Shown: positions 1 to 6,438 of the stretch, one piece after another | Layout of the letters: each line of letters begins with the position of its first letter | How positions within the stretch are numbered: position 1 is the first letter of the stretch | NCBI GenBank assembly: GCA_005791855.1 | Contig: SXUH01000367.1 | Coordinates: forward strand, 1 to 7,363 | Source of the DNA: Bdellovibrionales bacterium | Lineage (GTDB): Bacteria; Bdellovibrionota; Bacteriovoracia; Bacteriovoracales; Bacteriovoracaceae | Reading direction: 5' to 3' | Length of the DNA: 7,363 nucleotides | Position numbers and translations under genes: made by a program | The notes under the pieces: generated by a model | Told to the model about the DNA's origin: nothing | The model's database searches: none | Seen by the model: the letters and a program-made list of their open reading frames with translations, nothing else

Positions 1-633
1 CCCCTCCCGGTCGTGGATCGCCCCCAGGGCGTTGTTCACCGTGAGGACGAAGAGCTTGATCCCGCTCACTTCCTTGTAGGCCGCCCCCTGGCCCGCGCTT
101 TCCGCCTTGGCGATGTCCATGTACTTCCCGACGGAGACGTTGGAGCCGGCCCCCGCGCGGCCAACCATCACGCGGTTCTGCTTGAGGCTGTTGAAGGCCT
201 TGATCCCCAGGTCCTTGTCCGGGTAGATGGAGTTCTTCCGCCCCGGGAAGTCGTAGACGATGGCCGCCGGGACGAGCGGGATGGAGTCGAAGTGCACGTT
301 GTTCTTCCGCTGCTTGAGGATCGCCGACATCACGCCGGTGGCGGACTCGAGGCCCAGGGCCGAGCCTCCGGAGAGGACGATCCCGTCCACGTAGCCCCAG
401 CTGTTCATGTCGTCAACCGACGACGACGCGAGGACCGTCGCCGACCCGCCTCGCACGTCGATGGCCGCGTGTGCGCCCTTGGGGAAGAAGAGCAGGGTCA
501 TCCCCGTTGGCCCCTTCGGGTACTCCGCCGTGGCGATCTGGAACTCGTCGAAGTCGAACTTGAACTCCGTCTTCTCCTGGGCGCCGACGGAGCCCGCGAG
601 AAGGAGGACGCAGGCGAGGAGGAAGGACTTCAT
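1..633 (-). CDS. Exported P1-family (DmpA/NylC-type, S58) peptidase, 3' end cut by window
   Basis: This reads as a P1-family N-terminal-nucleophile hydrolase with 211 residues visible from the ATG at 633. Family members are aminopeptidases or amidases made as precursors that cleave themselves into two chains. Residues 1-18 form a signal peptide (Lys2, a hydrophobic run, likely cleavage at SVGA|QEK), so it should act in the periplasm or outside the cell. Family-like blocks follow in order: GPTGMT (41-46), DVRGG (59-63), GIVLSGGSALGLESATGVM (84-102), IPLVPAAIVYDF (118-129), VGRAGAGSNVSVGK (157-170) and VNNALGAI (199-206). The autocleavage site and nucleophilic Ser/Thr normally lie around residues 250-267, beyond the window, so activity cannot be judged here. 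Cys8 is too early, and followed by too much hydrophobic sequence, for a convincing lipobox. The start is supported by a strong ribosome binding site. The gene lies 63 bp downstream of the FecR/Fn3 gene on the same strand. Family assignment is fairly sure; the substrate is unknown. Confidence 0.85.
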   Translation of the reverse strand, partial: MKSFLLACVLLLAGSVGAQEKTEFKFDFDEFQIATAEYPKGPTGMTLLFFPKGAHAAIDVRGGSATVLASSSVDDMNSWGYVDGIVLSGGSALGLESATGVMSAILKQRKNNVHFDSIPLVPAAIVYDFPGRKNSIYPDKDLGIKAFNSLKQNRVMVGRAGAGSNVSVGKYMDIAKAESAGQGAAYKEVSGIKLFVLTVNNALGAIHDREG

Positions 634-638
634 GGATT

Positions 639-644
639 CTCCTT
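639..644 (-). promoter_or_regulatory. Ribosome binding site of the P1 peptidase gene
   Basis: On the minus strand this reads AAGGAG and ends 5 nt before the ATG at 633. It is the clearest Shine-Dalgarno sequence in the window and fixes the start of the peptidase gene. The starts at 3390 and 3424 lack anything comparable. Confidence 0.8.
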
Positions 645-662
645 GGAAAAAAAAGATGATTA

Positions 663-691
663 ATTTTTCTTCCGGAGAGGCTTTCTGTAAA
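663..691 (-). promoter_or_regulatory. Weak candidate promoter for the P1 peptidase gene
   Basis: In the AT-rich 63-bp gap (634-696, about 37% GC), the minus strand carries TTTACA (691-686, one mismatch to the sigma-70 -35 box). A spacer of 17 nt separates it from AAAAAT (668-663, four of six matches to a -10 box). Transcription would start near 656 and leave a short leader with the ribosome binding site. No rho-independent terminator is visible in the gap, so cotranscription from the upstream gene is equally possible. AT-rich sequence yields chance matches, so this is tentative. Confidence 0.25.
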
Positions 692-696
692 GGGAA

Positions 697-3390
697 TTAA
701 AAACTTACCGTGACGCCGGCGCCCGCGGCGATATTCTGGAGTTCGATCGTCGCCGTGCTCGCCGCGGAGTCGACGTCGCTGCTTTCGATCTTCGGCTTGG
801 CCACGAACCGCTCGTAGAGCGCGTAGACGGTCACGCCGAACCTCGGCGAGATCCGGTACTCGATCCCGGGCCTCAGGATCGCGGAGGGGAGGAAGGAGGA
901 CGGCGGGACCTGGGCGGTGAGGCTGAGGTCCAGGGTCCAGTTCTCGGAGAGCTTCTTCAGGAAGTTGTAGCGGGCCGAGAGGAAGGGGAGGGTGAAGGTC
1001 GCATCGAGCTTCTCGCCGAACTCCATCTTGAAGTAGTTCACGAAGTACCCGAGGTAGAAGTTGTGCGCCAGCGCCGCCTCCGGGTCGGAGAGGAAGCCGT
1101 ACTCGGCCCCGAGCCGCATGTCGTTGAGCTTGTTGTCACCCTCGGCGAGGGAGGAGAAGCGAAGGAGGAGGTTGAAGGAGCGCTTGTGGAACCACCGCCC
1201 CGGGAGGTACTCGAGGTTGAGCTCCCCGATCTGGCCCGCGAGGCCGTAGCTCTCCTCGAGCTCGAGGGGTTCGGCGATCTTCTTATCGAGGCTGAAGGTC
1301 GACGCCGACTGGAGCACCCGCGGGGTGAGCCGGAGCAGGCCCGGGGGGGCGACGACCTTCTTGATCTTGTTGATGCGCAGGACGTAGCGGACGGCGCTGA
1401 TGCTGGTGTTCTCGAACTTACTCTTCGCGTAGACCCGCCAGTAGATCTCCTTCGGGAGCTTGGCGAGGCGGAGGTCGTAGCTGTCGCCGGTGACGGGGAT
1501 GACCTTGATGGGCTTGCCGTCCGACCGGTTGGAGAGCTCGAGGAAGTAGGAGAAGTTCGGATCGGGCTGCTGCCACTTGAAGACGATGCTCGGGTCTTCT
1601 TCCTTGATGTCCACGGTCGCCCCGTCCCCGGGGCTCTCCATGAGGGGCGGGACCACCCGCTTGATCTTGTCCTCCGCCTCGACCACGGAGTAGTCGGACC
1701 AGGGGCTCCACTTCGAGTCTTTCTTCGCGCGCACCCGCCAGTAGTAGGTCTGGAGCCCCGGGACCACGAACCGGAAGGAGTTCGTCTTCGTCTCCTTCTT
1801 CAGGTAGGGCTTCTTCTTCGAGGAGTAGGTGATCTCCACTTCGTAGGTCGCGCCCTCCACGGCTTCCCACTCGAGGGGGTAGAACTTCTCCGCGGCGTGG
1901 GCGGCCGGGAGGAGGAGGCCCAGGGCCCTCCGGAGGAGCTTCACGAAGAGCTTCACCTTCTTCTTCTTGATCTTCGGCGCCTCGAGCGGCGGAGAGGTCG
2001 TCACGGTGAAGAAGGTGATGAGGGGTTTGGTGAGGTACCTGTCCTTCTGCTTCCCGATGACCGTGAGGTTGTACTGGCCGTCCCGGAGCTTGTTGACCTT
2101 GAGCTCGGAGGACCGGGAGAGGGTCTTGAAGACGACCTTGTCGCCGCGGGTGAGGACGAACTCGAACTGGTCGCAGTTGTTCAGGTCCCGCACCTTCACG
2201 AGGTAGGACTCCCGGGCGGCGAAGTCGAGCACCGGCGGGAGGTCGACGATCTCCAGCGGCGCGACGACGACGTCGGGCTTGATGGCGAAGGCCCCGGCCT
2301 CCGACCAGTGGATCGAGTCGCCCTCGAGGACGTAGCCGACGCGCCAGAAGAACTCGCCCTCGAGCTCGAACTTGAGCACCTTCTGCACGCCGGTGAGGTC
2401 CCCCTGCTGGATGACCTCGGAGAAGTCCCGGGTCCGCGAGATCTGGATCCGCTGCGGAGACTTCAGCGGGTTGGTCCACTCGAAGAGGAGCCCCTTGGCG
2501 AGGACTTCCTTGAGCGGGTACTCCGCGCGGTCCGTCGGGTGGAGCCGGTCGATGCGGAACTTGTCGGAGTGGTAGAAGGAGGACTCGCTCCCCACCTTCC
2601 CCTTCACCGTGCCGACCCGCCAGTGGATGAGGCCCACCGGGAGCTTGGCCGACGGGACGAGGGCCGTCGTGGAGGTCGTCTCCACGGAGTGGAGGAGGCT
2701 CGCGAAGTCCTTGGAGGTGGAGAACTCGAGCTTGTAGAAATCGTTCTTGAGGGGCTGGGAGGCCTTCCAGTTGAAGATGATGCTCTTGCCGTTGAACTTC
2801 GGCACCTGCTGGCCACTGGCGGGGGTGGCGATGGTGAGGGTCTGGGGCTTCAGGAAGTCCCTGAACCGGGCGTCCTTCTCGAGCGCGGGGCTCGTGCCGG
2901 CGAGGGGGACGATCCGCTTGACGGTCTCAGTGTTCTCGAGCTTGAGCTTCGTGTTCTCCTCGAGCTTGAAGGTCTCCCCGAAGCTCTCGACGCTCAGCGG
3001 AGACCCCTTCTTGAGGTCGACCTCGATGGTCCCGCTGCTGAGGGAGACCTGGCCCTTGGAGAGGGAGATCAGGCTCATCGGGTGGAGCGTGATCTTCCCG
3101 CCGTCGGAGAACTGGATGGTGGCGAAGGAGTCCTTCCCGGTGAAGACGAGGTCGTTGCTGTAGCAGTCGAGCGGCTGGTTCACGGGGAACCAGTGGATGC
3201 TACCCGAGCGCTTCAGGCGGGTATCCTTGTTGTAGATCGTCACCTGGGCGATCCGGTCCTTCGGGTCCAGCGCCTCGTCCGACTGGGACGTGACGTGGTA
3301 GAGGCTGTACAGGCTCGCGACGACGCCGATGGCGGAGATCAGGAGGAGGATCCGAGACGATCGATCAAGCTTTCTGGCTATCTGGTTCAT
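697..3390 (-). CDS. FecR-domain / Fn3-repeat protein with C-terminal outer-membrane barrel-like region
   Basis: An 897-residue envelope protein of unknown exact function. Residues 14-33 form one hydrophobic segment after a basic N-terminus, with no clear cleavage site, so it looks like an inner-membrane anchor. A FecR-like beta-rich domain spans about 45-150, with its core around NDLVFTGKDSFATIQFSDGG (79-98). About five Fn3-like repeats follow (roughly 200-280, 298-371, 385-463, 503-572, 585-674), most with a central Trp and a closing WRV (257-259, 349-351, 551-553, 651-653). Residues 474-502 resemble an internal signal peptide, Lys-rich then LGLLLPAAHAAEK. Residues about 715-897 show eight or more alternating amphipathic strands and end in VTVSF, as outer-membrane barrels do. 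No ECF sigma gene or anti-sigma region is present, so this is not the classical FecR iron regulator. ATG 3390 gives a full membrane segment, but its ribosome binding site is poor. The gene diverges from the sensor kinase gene. Domain calls are from pattern reading; a scaffold or envelope-spanning role is inference. Confidence 0.85.
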   Translation of the reverse strand: MNQIARKLDRSSRILLLISAIGVVASLYSLYHVTSQSDEALDPKDRIAQVTIYNKDTRLKRSGSIHWFPVNQPLDCYSNDLVFTGKDSFATIQFSDGGKITLHPMSLISLSKGQVSLSSGTIEVDLKKGSPLSVESFGETFKLEENTKLKLENTETVKRIVPLAGTSPALEKDARFRDFLKPQTLTIATPASGQQVPKFNGKSIIFNWKASQPLKNDFYKLEFSTSKDFASLLHSVETTSTTALVPSAKLPVGLIHWRVGTVKGKVGSESSFYHSDKFRIDRLHPTDRAEYPLKEVLAKGLLFEWTNPLKSPQRIQISRTRDFSEVIQQGDLTGVQKVLKFELEGEFFWRVGYVLEGDSIHWSEAGAFAIKPDVVVAPLEIVDLPPVLDFAARESYLVKVRDLNNCDQFEFVLTRGDKVVFKTLSRSSELKVNKLRDGQYNLTVIGKQKDRYLTKPLITFFTVTTSPPLEAPKIKKKKVKLFVKLLRRALGLLLPAAHAAEKFYPLEWEAVEGATYEVEITYSSKKKPYLKKETKTNSFRFVVPGLQTYYWRVRAKKDSKWSPWSDYSVVEAEDKIKRVVPPLMESPGDGATVDIKEEDPSIVFKWQQPDPNFSYFLELSNRSDGKPIKVIPVTGDSYDLRLAKLPKEIYWRVYAKSKFENTSISAVRYVLRINKIKKVVAPPGLLRLTPRVLQSASTFSLDKKIAEPLELEESYGLAGQIGELNLEYLPGRWFHKRSFNLLLRFSSLAEGDNKLNDMRLGAEYGFLSDPEAALAHNFYLGYFVNYFKMEFGEKLDATFTLPFLSARYNFLKKLSENWTLDLSLTAQVPPSSFLPSAILRPGIEYRISPRFGVTVYALYERFVAKPKIESSDVDSAASTATIELQNIAAGAGVTVSF

Positions 3391-3423
3391 AAAGATCTTT
3401 TCTAAAAGTACGAAAAGTAAGTG
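3391..3423. promoter_or_regulatory. Very short AT-rich divergent intergenic region
   Basis: Only 33 bp separate the ATG of the FecR/Fn3 gene (3390, minus) from the ATG of the kinase gene (3424, plus). It contains CTTTTC (3397-3402) and GAAAAG (3412-3417), an inverted pair with a 9-nt spacer. I see no convincing Shine-Dalgarno sequence for either gene and no good -35/-10 pair. At least one promoter must therefore lie inside the opposite gene's 5' end, unless one of the starts is misplaced. The arrangement suggests shared control, but no known operator is recognised. Confidence 0.5.
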
Positions 3424-3435
3424 ATGAACTTTTCG
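3411..3435. repeat. 8-bp inverted repeat flanking the kinase start codon
   Basis: CGAAAAGT (3411-3418) and ACTTTTCG (3428-3435) are perfect inverted copies separated by 9 nt, AAGTGATGA. The loop contains both possible kinase start codons, GTG 3421 and ATG 3424. It could be a protein-binding operator serving both divergent genes or a weak hairpin in the kinase mRNA. The arms are AT-rich, so chance occurrence is possible. Confidence 0.45.
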
Positions 3436-5916
3436 GTAAAAGCCAAAACCCTCCTCACCATCATCTCCCTCTCGGTCGCCGGGCTGGGGGTCTTTGGCTA
3501 CGTTTCCTTCCAGACGTACAAGAAGGATAAGCTGGCGTTCGTCTACGACTACCTGACCAGCGAGACGCAGTCGAGTTCGAAGCTGTTCACGATGGCCAGC
3601 GAAGACTATGAACTTTTCTTAAACTCTATTATCTCCAGAATTGATTTAAATACAAAAAATTCCGAGGATTCCGTCACAAATTTCTTGGCCGGGGACCAGA
3701 AGCGGATCCAGGGCCTCTACTACCACATTCCGGCGGACCCATCGCTTAGCGAATCCGTTTGGTTTGAGGTGCCCGAGCAGAAGCACAAGTGGGGCTGGGG
3801 CGACCTCAAGGCCGCCCCGCTGGGCCTGTCGATCATCGACAACGAGAAGGGCCTCTTCGTGATGAAGAAGGAGATCGGGAGCGACGGGGCCTTCGCCGCG
3901 ATCGTCTTCAAGCAGGTCGAGCTCTGGAACCTCCTGAGCTCCTCCGCGGGCCGCTACAACTTCATCCTCTCCCGGCGGAAGGTCTTCGCCAAGGACCGGA
4001 TCCCGCTGGACTTCCTCGCCGTCGATGGCCTGCGCGCGCGGATCAAGGAATCCCCGGGGACCTTCGGCCTCTTCGAGACCGCCCTCGAGGGGAAGCCGTA
4101 CTTCGCGACCTACTCGAAGCTCGGCTCGGAGAACCTCGTCCTCGTGAACCTCATCGCCACGAAGAAGGTCCTCCTGGTGCAGGAGACGTTCTACCGCCAG
4201 ATCATCGCCTTCCTCGTGCTGATGGTGTCGATCTCCCTCATGATCGGGACCCTCGCGGCCCGCTGGCTCACCTGGCACCTCGACGAGCTCACCTTCGCCG
4301 CGCGGGAGCTCGAGAAGGAAAACTTCGACGTGCAGATCGCGGTCGACGGGAACGACGAGTTCGCGACCCTCGGGACCTCCTTCAACAACATGAGCGGCCG
4401 GATCCGGCACCTCCTCGAAGAGCTCCGGATCTACAACCTCGAACTCGAGGAGAAGGTCAAGCAGCGGACGAAGGAACTCCAGAACCTCACGGACATCCAG
4501 GACGGTATGCTGAACGCCCTCGGCCAGGGGTTCGTGATCATCGACAAGGAGCACAAGATCCTCCCGGTGTACTCGAAGGCCGCGGAGAGCATGTTCGAGG
4601 TCATCCCGAACGAGGTCAAGCCCGCCGCGATCATGGGCGTCGGCGAGGCGGAAGGGGAGTCCTTCCGGGAGTTCTTCGAGCTCGTGTTCAACAACGTCAT
4701 CTCCTTCGACGACATGGCCAAGCTCGCGCCCGAGCTCCGGACGAACTCGAAGAAGCAGCAGATCCAGCTCTCCTACGCCCCGATCACCGGCGCGGAGTCG
4801 GAGAACGCCGAGTACGTGCTCATCGTCGGAACGGACAAGACGGCGGAGTTCGAGAACATGGAGAAGTTCAAGAAGGAGTGGAACTTCTCCCAGATGATCC
4901 AGAAGGTCGCGAGCAACCGCTTCGCCCTGAACAAGATCATCGCCGAGTCCCTCAACATGCTCGGCAAGTGCGTCGAGTGCCTGGGCCGCGACGAGGAGTA
5001 CGCCCTGCGGACCGTCCAGCGGCTGGTCCACACCATCAAGGGGAGCTTCTCCTACTTCTACATCCAGGAGATCACCCAGCTCTGCCACGACCTCGAGACC
5101 TTCCTCACCCAGTACTACGACGAGCTCCACTGCCCCGCCGAGCTCCGGCAGACGGTGGTCGAGCGGATCATGGCCATCGAGGTCGCCCTCGAGTGCTACG
5201 TCGAACACTACGACGGCATCATCCAGTACAAGGACGCCGCGAACAACAAGACCGTCCCGCTCACGGACCTCGTGAGCTTCTCGAAGCTCCTCGAGCGCCG
5301 GGACCCGGAGCTCGGGGACCTCTTCACCCAGAAGTTCTTCAAGACCAAGGTCGGGCCCTACTTCCAGATGTACCCGGCCATCGTCAAGGAGCTGGGGGAG
5401 AAGCTCGGGAAGGACGTGGCCTTCAAGCTCGTCGGCGAGAACGTCGAGGTCCCGGATGGCCAGTGGGAGGAGATCTTCCAGCAGTTCATCCACTTCATCC
5501 GGAACTCCGTGGACCACGGGATCGAGAAGTCCGAGGACCGGATCGCCGCCGGGAAGTTCCCGGTCGGGCAGATCGTCTTCGAGTTCGGCGTCGAGGACGC
5601 CGGAGGCCAGGAATCACTGATCGTTACCCTCAGGGATGACGGGAAGGGTGTGGACTGGCAGAAGATCGCGGCCAAGGATCCCTCGGTCACCTGCCTGGAG
5701 GACGCGCTGGAGCGGATCAAGACCGGGGGGATCTCCTCGAAGGACGAGGTCTCCGAAACCTCGGGCCGGGGCGTGGGCGTGTCGTCGCTCTTCAGCGCGG
5801 TCGAGGACTTCGGCGGGAGCTCGAAGTTCACCTCGGTGTGGGGGGTGGGGATGTCCATCGAACTGCGGCTCCCGTTCGCCGGCGCCCGGAAGAAAGGGCT
5901 CAGGCTCGTGGCCTAG
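3424..5916 (+). CDS. Membrane sensor kinase: HAMP, PAS-like, Hpt and CheA-type ATPase
   Basis: An 830-residue sensor histidine kinase, numbered from ATG 3424; GTG 3421 in the same frame is an alternative adding one residue. Membrane segments at about 10-29 and 259-281 bracket a periplasmic region of about 225 residues. The end of that region (GKPYFATYSKLGSENLVLVN) resembles Cache-type sensors. HAMP spans about 280-327, then a coiled coil (around LELEEKVKQRTKEL) and a PAS-like region (about 360-475). An Hpt domain at about 510-600 carries the likely phosphorylated His536 in VHTIKGSF. The ATPase domain (about 643-818) is CheA-like: N-box HFIRNSVDHGIE (690-701), DDGKG (738-742), GRGVG (781-785), closing GMSIELRLP. 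No P3 dimerisation helices and no CheW-like domain are present; the protein ends just after the ATPase. It should autophosphorylate an Hpt histidine and pass phosphate to a receiver, most simply the CheY-like protein downstream. Residues 61-87 come from an AT-rich patch. Signal unknown. Confidence 0.9.
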   Translation: MNFSVKAKTLLTIISLSVAGLGVFGYVSFQTYKKDKLAFVYDYLTSETQSSSKLFTMASEDYELFLNSIISRIDLNTKNSEDSVTNFLAGDQKRIQGLYYHIPADPSLSESVWFEVPEQKHKWGWGDLKAAPLGLSIIDNEKGLFVMKKEIGSDGAFAAIVFKQVELWNLLSSSAGRYNFILSRRKVFAKDRIPLDFLAVDGLRARIKESPGTFGLFETALEGKPYFATYSKLGSENLVLVNLIATKKVLLVQETFYRQIIAFLVLMVSISLMIGTLAARWLTWHLDELTFAARELEKENFDVQIAVDGNDEFATLGTSFNNMSGRIRHLLEELRIYNLELEEKVKQRTKELQNLTDIQDGMLNALGQGFVIIDKEHKILPVYSKAAESMFEVIPNEVKPAAIMGVGEAEGESFREFFELVFNNVISFDDMAKLAPELRTNSKKQQIQLSYAPITGAESENAEYVLIVGTDKTAEFENMEKFKKEWNFSQMIQKVASNRFALNKIIAESLNMLGKCVECLGRDEEYALRTVQRLVHTIKGSFSYFYIQEITQLCHDLETFLTQYYDELHCPAELRQTVVERIMAIEVALECYVEHYDGIIQYKDAANNKTVPLTDLVSFSKLLERRDPELGDLFTQKFFKTKVGPYFQMYPAIVKELGEKLGKDVAFKLVGENVEVPDGQWEEIFQQFIHFIRNSVDHGIEKSEDRIAAGKFPVGQIVFEFGVEDAGGQESLIVTLRDDGKGVDWQKIAAKDPSVTCLEDALERIKTGGISSKDEVSETSGRGVGVSSLFSAVEDFGGSSKFTSVWGVGMSIELRLPFAGARKKGLRLVA
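3606..3683 (+). other. AT-rich, codon-atypical patch inside the kinase gene
   Basis: Positions 3601-3660 contain 14 G/C in 60 bases (23%), whereas surrounding coding lines are about two-thirds GC. The frame stays open but uses TTA, AGA, ACA, AAA, AAT and ATT codons that the rest of the gene almost never uses. It encodes residues of the periplasmic region shortly after the first membrane segment. It includes the palindrome ATTTAAAT and an out-of-frame second copy of ATGAACTTTTC (3608-3618; first copy 3424-3434 at the start codon). The role is unknown. Confidence 0.7.
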
Positions 5917-5936
5917 GGTTATACCCGAGCAACTCG
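5916..5936 (+). terminator. Two small tandem hairpins after the kinase gene
   Basis: GGGT-TAT-ACCC (5916-5926) and CGAG-CAA-CTCG (5926-5936) are two back-to-back stems of 4 bp with 3-nt loops, starting at the stop codon and followed by a mildly T-rich stretch (TTCCTTTAGTTT). The stems are short and there is no clean T run. This would be at best a weak terminator that lets some transcription pass to the downstream genes. Confidence 0.25.
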
Positions 5937-5946
5937 TTCCTTTAGT

Positions 5947-5973
5947 TTGAACTTCTCCAAATTCCAGTATACT
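5947..5973 (+). promoter_or_regulatory. Candidate sigma-70-type promoter for the receiver gene cluster
   Basis: TTGAAC (5947-5952) and TATACT (5968-5973) resemble -35 and -10 boxes with a 15-nt spacer; shifting the -35 one base left gives 16. The -10 match is good (five of six), the -35 has four of six, and the spacing is shorter than ideal. Transcription would begin near 5980, about 30 nt before ATG 6010. The 93-bp gap is AT-rich against GC-rich neighbours. This would let the three small genes be expressed separately from the kinase. Confidence 0.45.
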
Positions 5974-6009
5974 TAGGACATCAACACAATAACCGGTTCG
6001 GGCAAAACG

Positions 6010-6438
6010 ATGGGCAAGTTCAGAGTCGTCTTCTTCTCAGATAAACAGGTGCCGGAGCACCAGCTCCCGGTGAGGACGGAGCTCGGGAAGAAGGGCTTCA
6101 CCTGCCTCGAGAGCCGGACCCCGGACGAGTTCTCCCAGACCTTCCACCAGTCCGGGAAGTTCGCCGTGGTCTTCTCCGACGCCAAGGACGCCGTGACCTT
6201 CATGCAGACGAACTCGAAGGAGCTCGTGGGCCTCGAGTTCAAGGCCTACGTCTACCTGAGCAAGAACGGGAAGTTCTCCGGCGACTCGCTGAAGATCCTC
6301 GAGAACAACCGGATCAACCCCTTCGCCCTCAACGAGCAGGCCCAGCTCCTCCAGAGCATCGACGCCTTCTTCAGCGACGACAAGACCGACGTCCTCAATA
6401 TCGACGACATTCAATTCCTCATGCCAAAGGATGACTAG
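6010..6438 (+). CDS. Small degenerate receiver-like (pseudo-receiver) protein
   Basis: A 142-residue soluble protein with no signal peptide or membrane segment. I do not recognise a named family, but its pattern of alternating strands and helices and its length suit a receiver fold. The first strand is FRVVFFSD (4-11), the third AVVFSD with Asp57 at the usual phosphorylation position, the fourth AYVYLSKNG with Ser84 where Thr/Ser is expected, and the last NPFAL before a final helix (QLLQSIDAFF). The acidic pair after strand one is reduced to Asp11, and the conserved Lys before the final Pro is missing, so normal phosphorylation chemistry looks impaired. The C-terminus is acidic. ATG 6010 fits the first strand, though the ribosome binding site is weak. 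It overlaps the CheY-like gene by 1 bp, so the products probably function together, perhaps as partner or competitor of CheY. The receiver assignment is an inference. Confidence 0.6.
   Translation: MGKFRVVFFSDKQVPEHQLPVRTELGKKGFTCLESRTPDEFSQTFHQSGKFAVVFSDAKDAVTFMQTNSKELVGLEFKAYVYLSKNGKFSGDSLKILENNRINPFALNEQAQLLQSIDAFFSDDKTDVLNIDDIQFLMPKDD
6427..6431 (+). promoter_or_regulatory. Ribosome binding site of the CheY-like gene
   Basis: AAGGA lies inside the 3' end of the preceding gene, 6 nt before the GTG at 6438. It supports that GTG start and, with the TAGTG stop/start overlap (6436-6440), points to translational coupling. Confidence 0.65.

Noticed and set aside
13..663. Plus-strand open frame of 216 codons opposite the P1 peptidase
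   Set aside because: The minus strand encodes clear P1-family motifs, a signal peptide and a strong ribosome binding site; the plus-strand translation has none of these.
661..700. Rho-independent terminator between the two minus-strand genes
   Set aside because: Only a 4-bp CTTT/AAAG stem and scattered T/A runs are visible; there is no stable GC stem followed by a T tract.
697..3390. Classical FecR anti-sigma/iron-uptake regulator
   Set aside because: There is no ECF sigma gene next to it, no cytoplasmic anti-sigma region and no TonB receptor; only the FecR-like beta domain is shared.
1063..3405. 780-codon open frame on the plus strand opposite the FecR/Fn3 gene
   Set aside because: The translation is low in complexity, dominated by Glu, Leu, Gly, Arg, Asp and Val, with no domain pattern. 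It is the expected antisense image of a gene with G/C-saturated third positions.
3646..5517. 623-codon open frame on the minus strand opposite the kinase gene
   Set aside because: Same antisense artefact. It shows no recognisable motif, whereas the plus-strand frame shows HAMP, Hpt and ATPase boxes.
3789..5639. 616-codon plus-strand frame overlapping the kinase in another register
   Set aside because: It is Arg/Gly/Pro-rich without domain motifs, a frame-shifted reading of the kinase gene.
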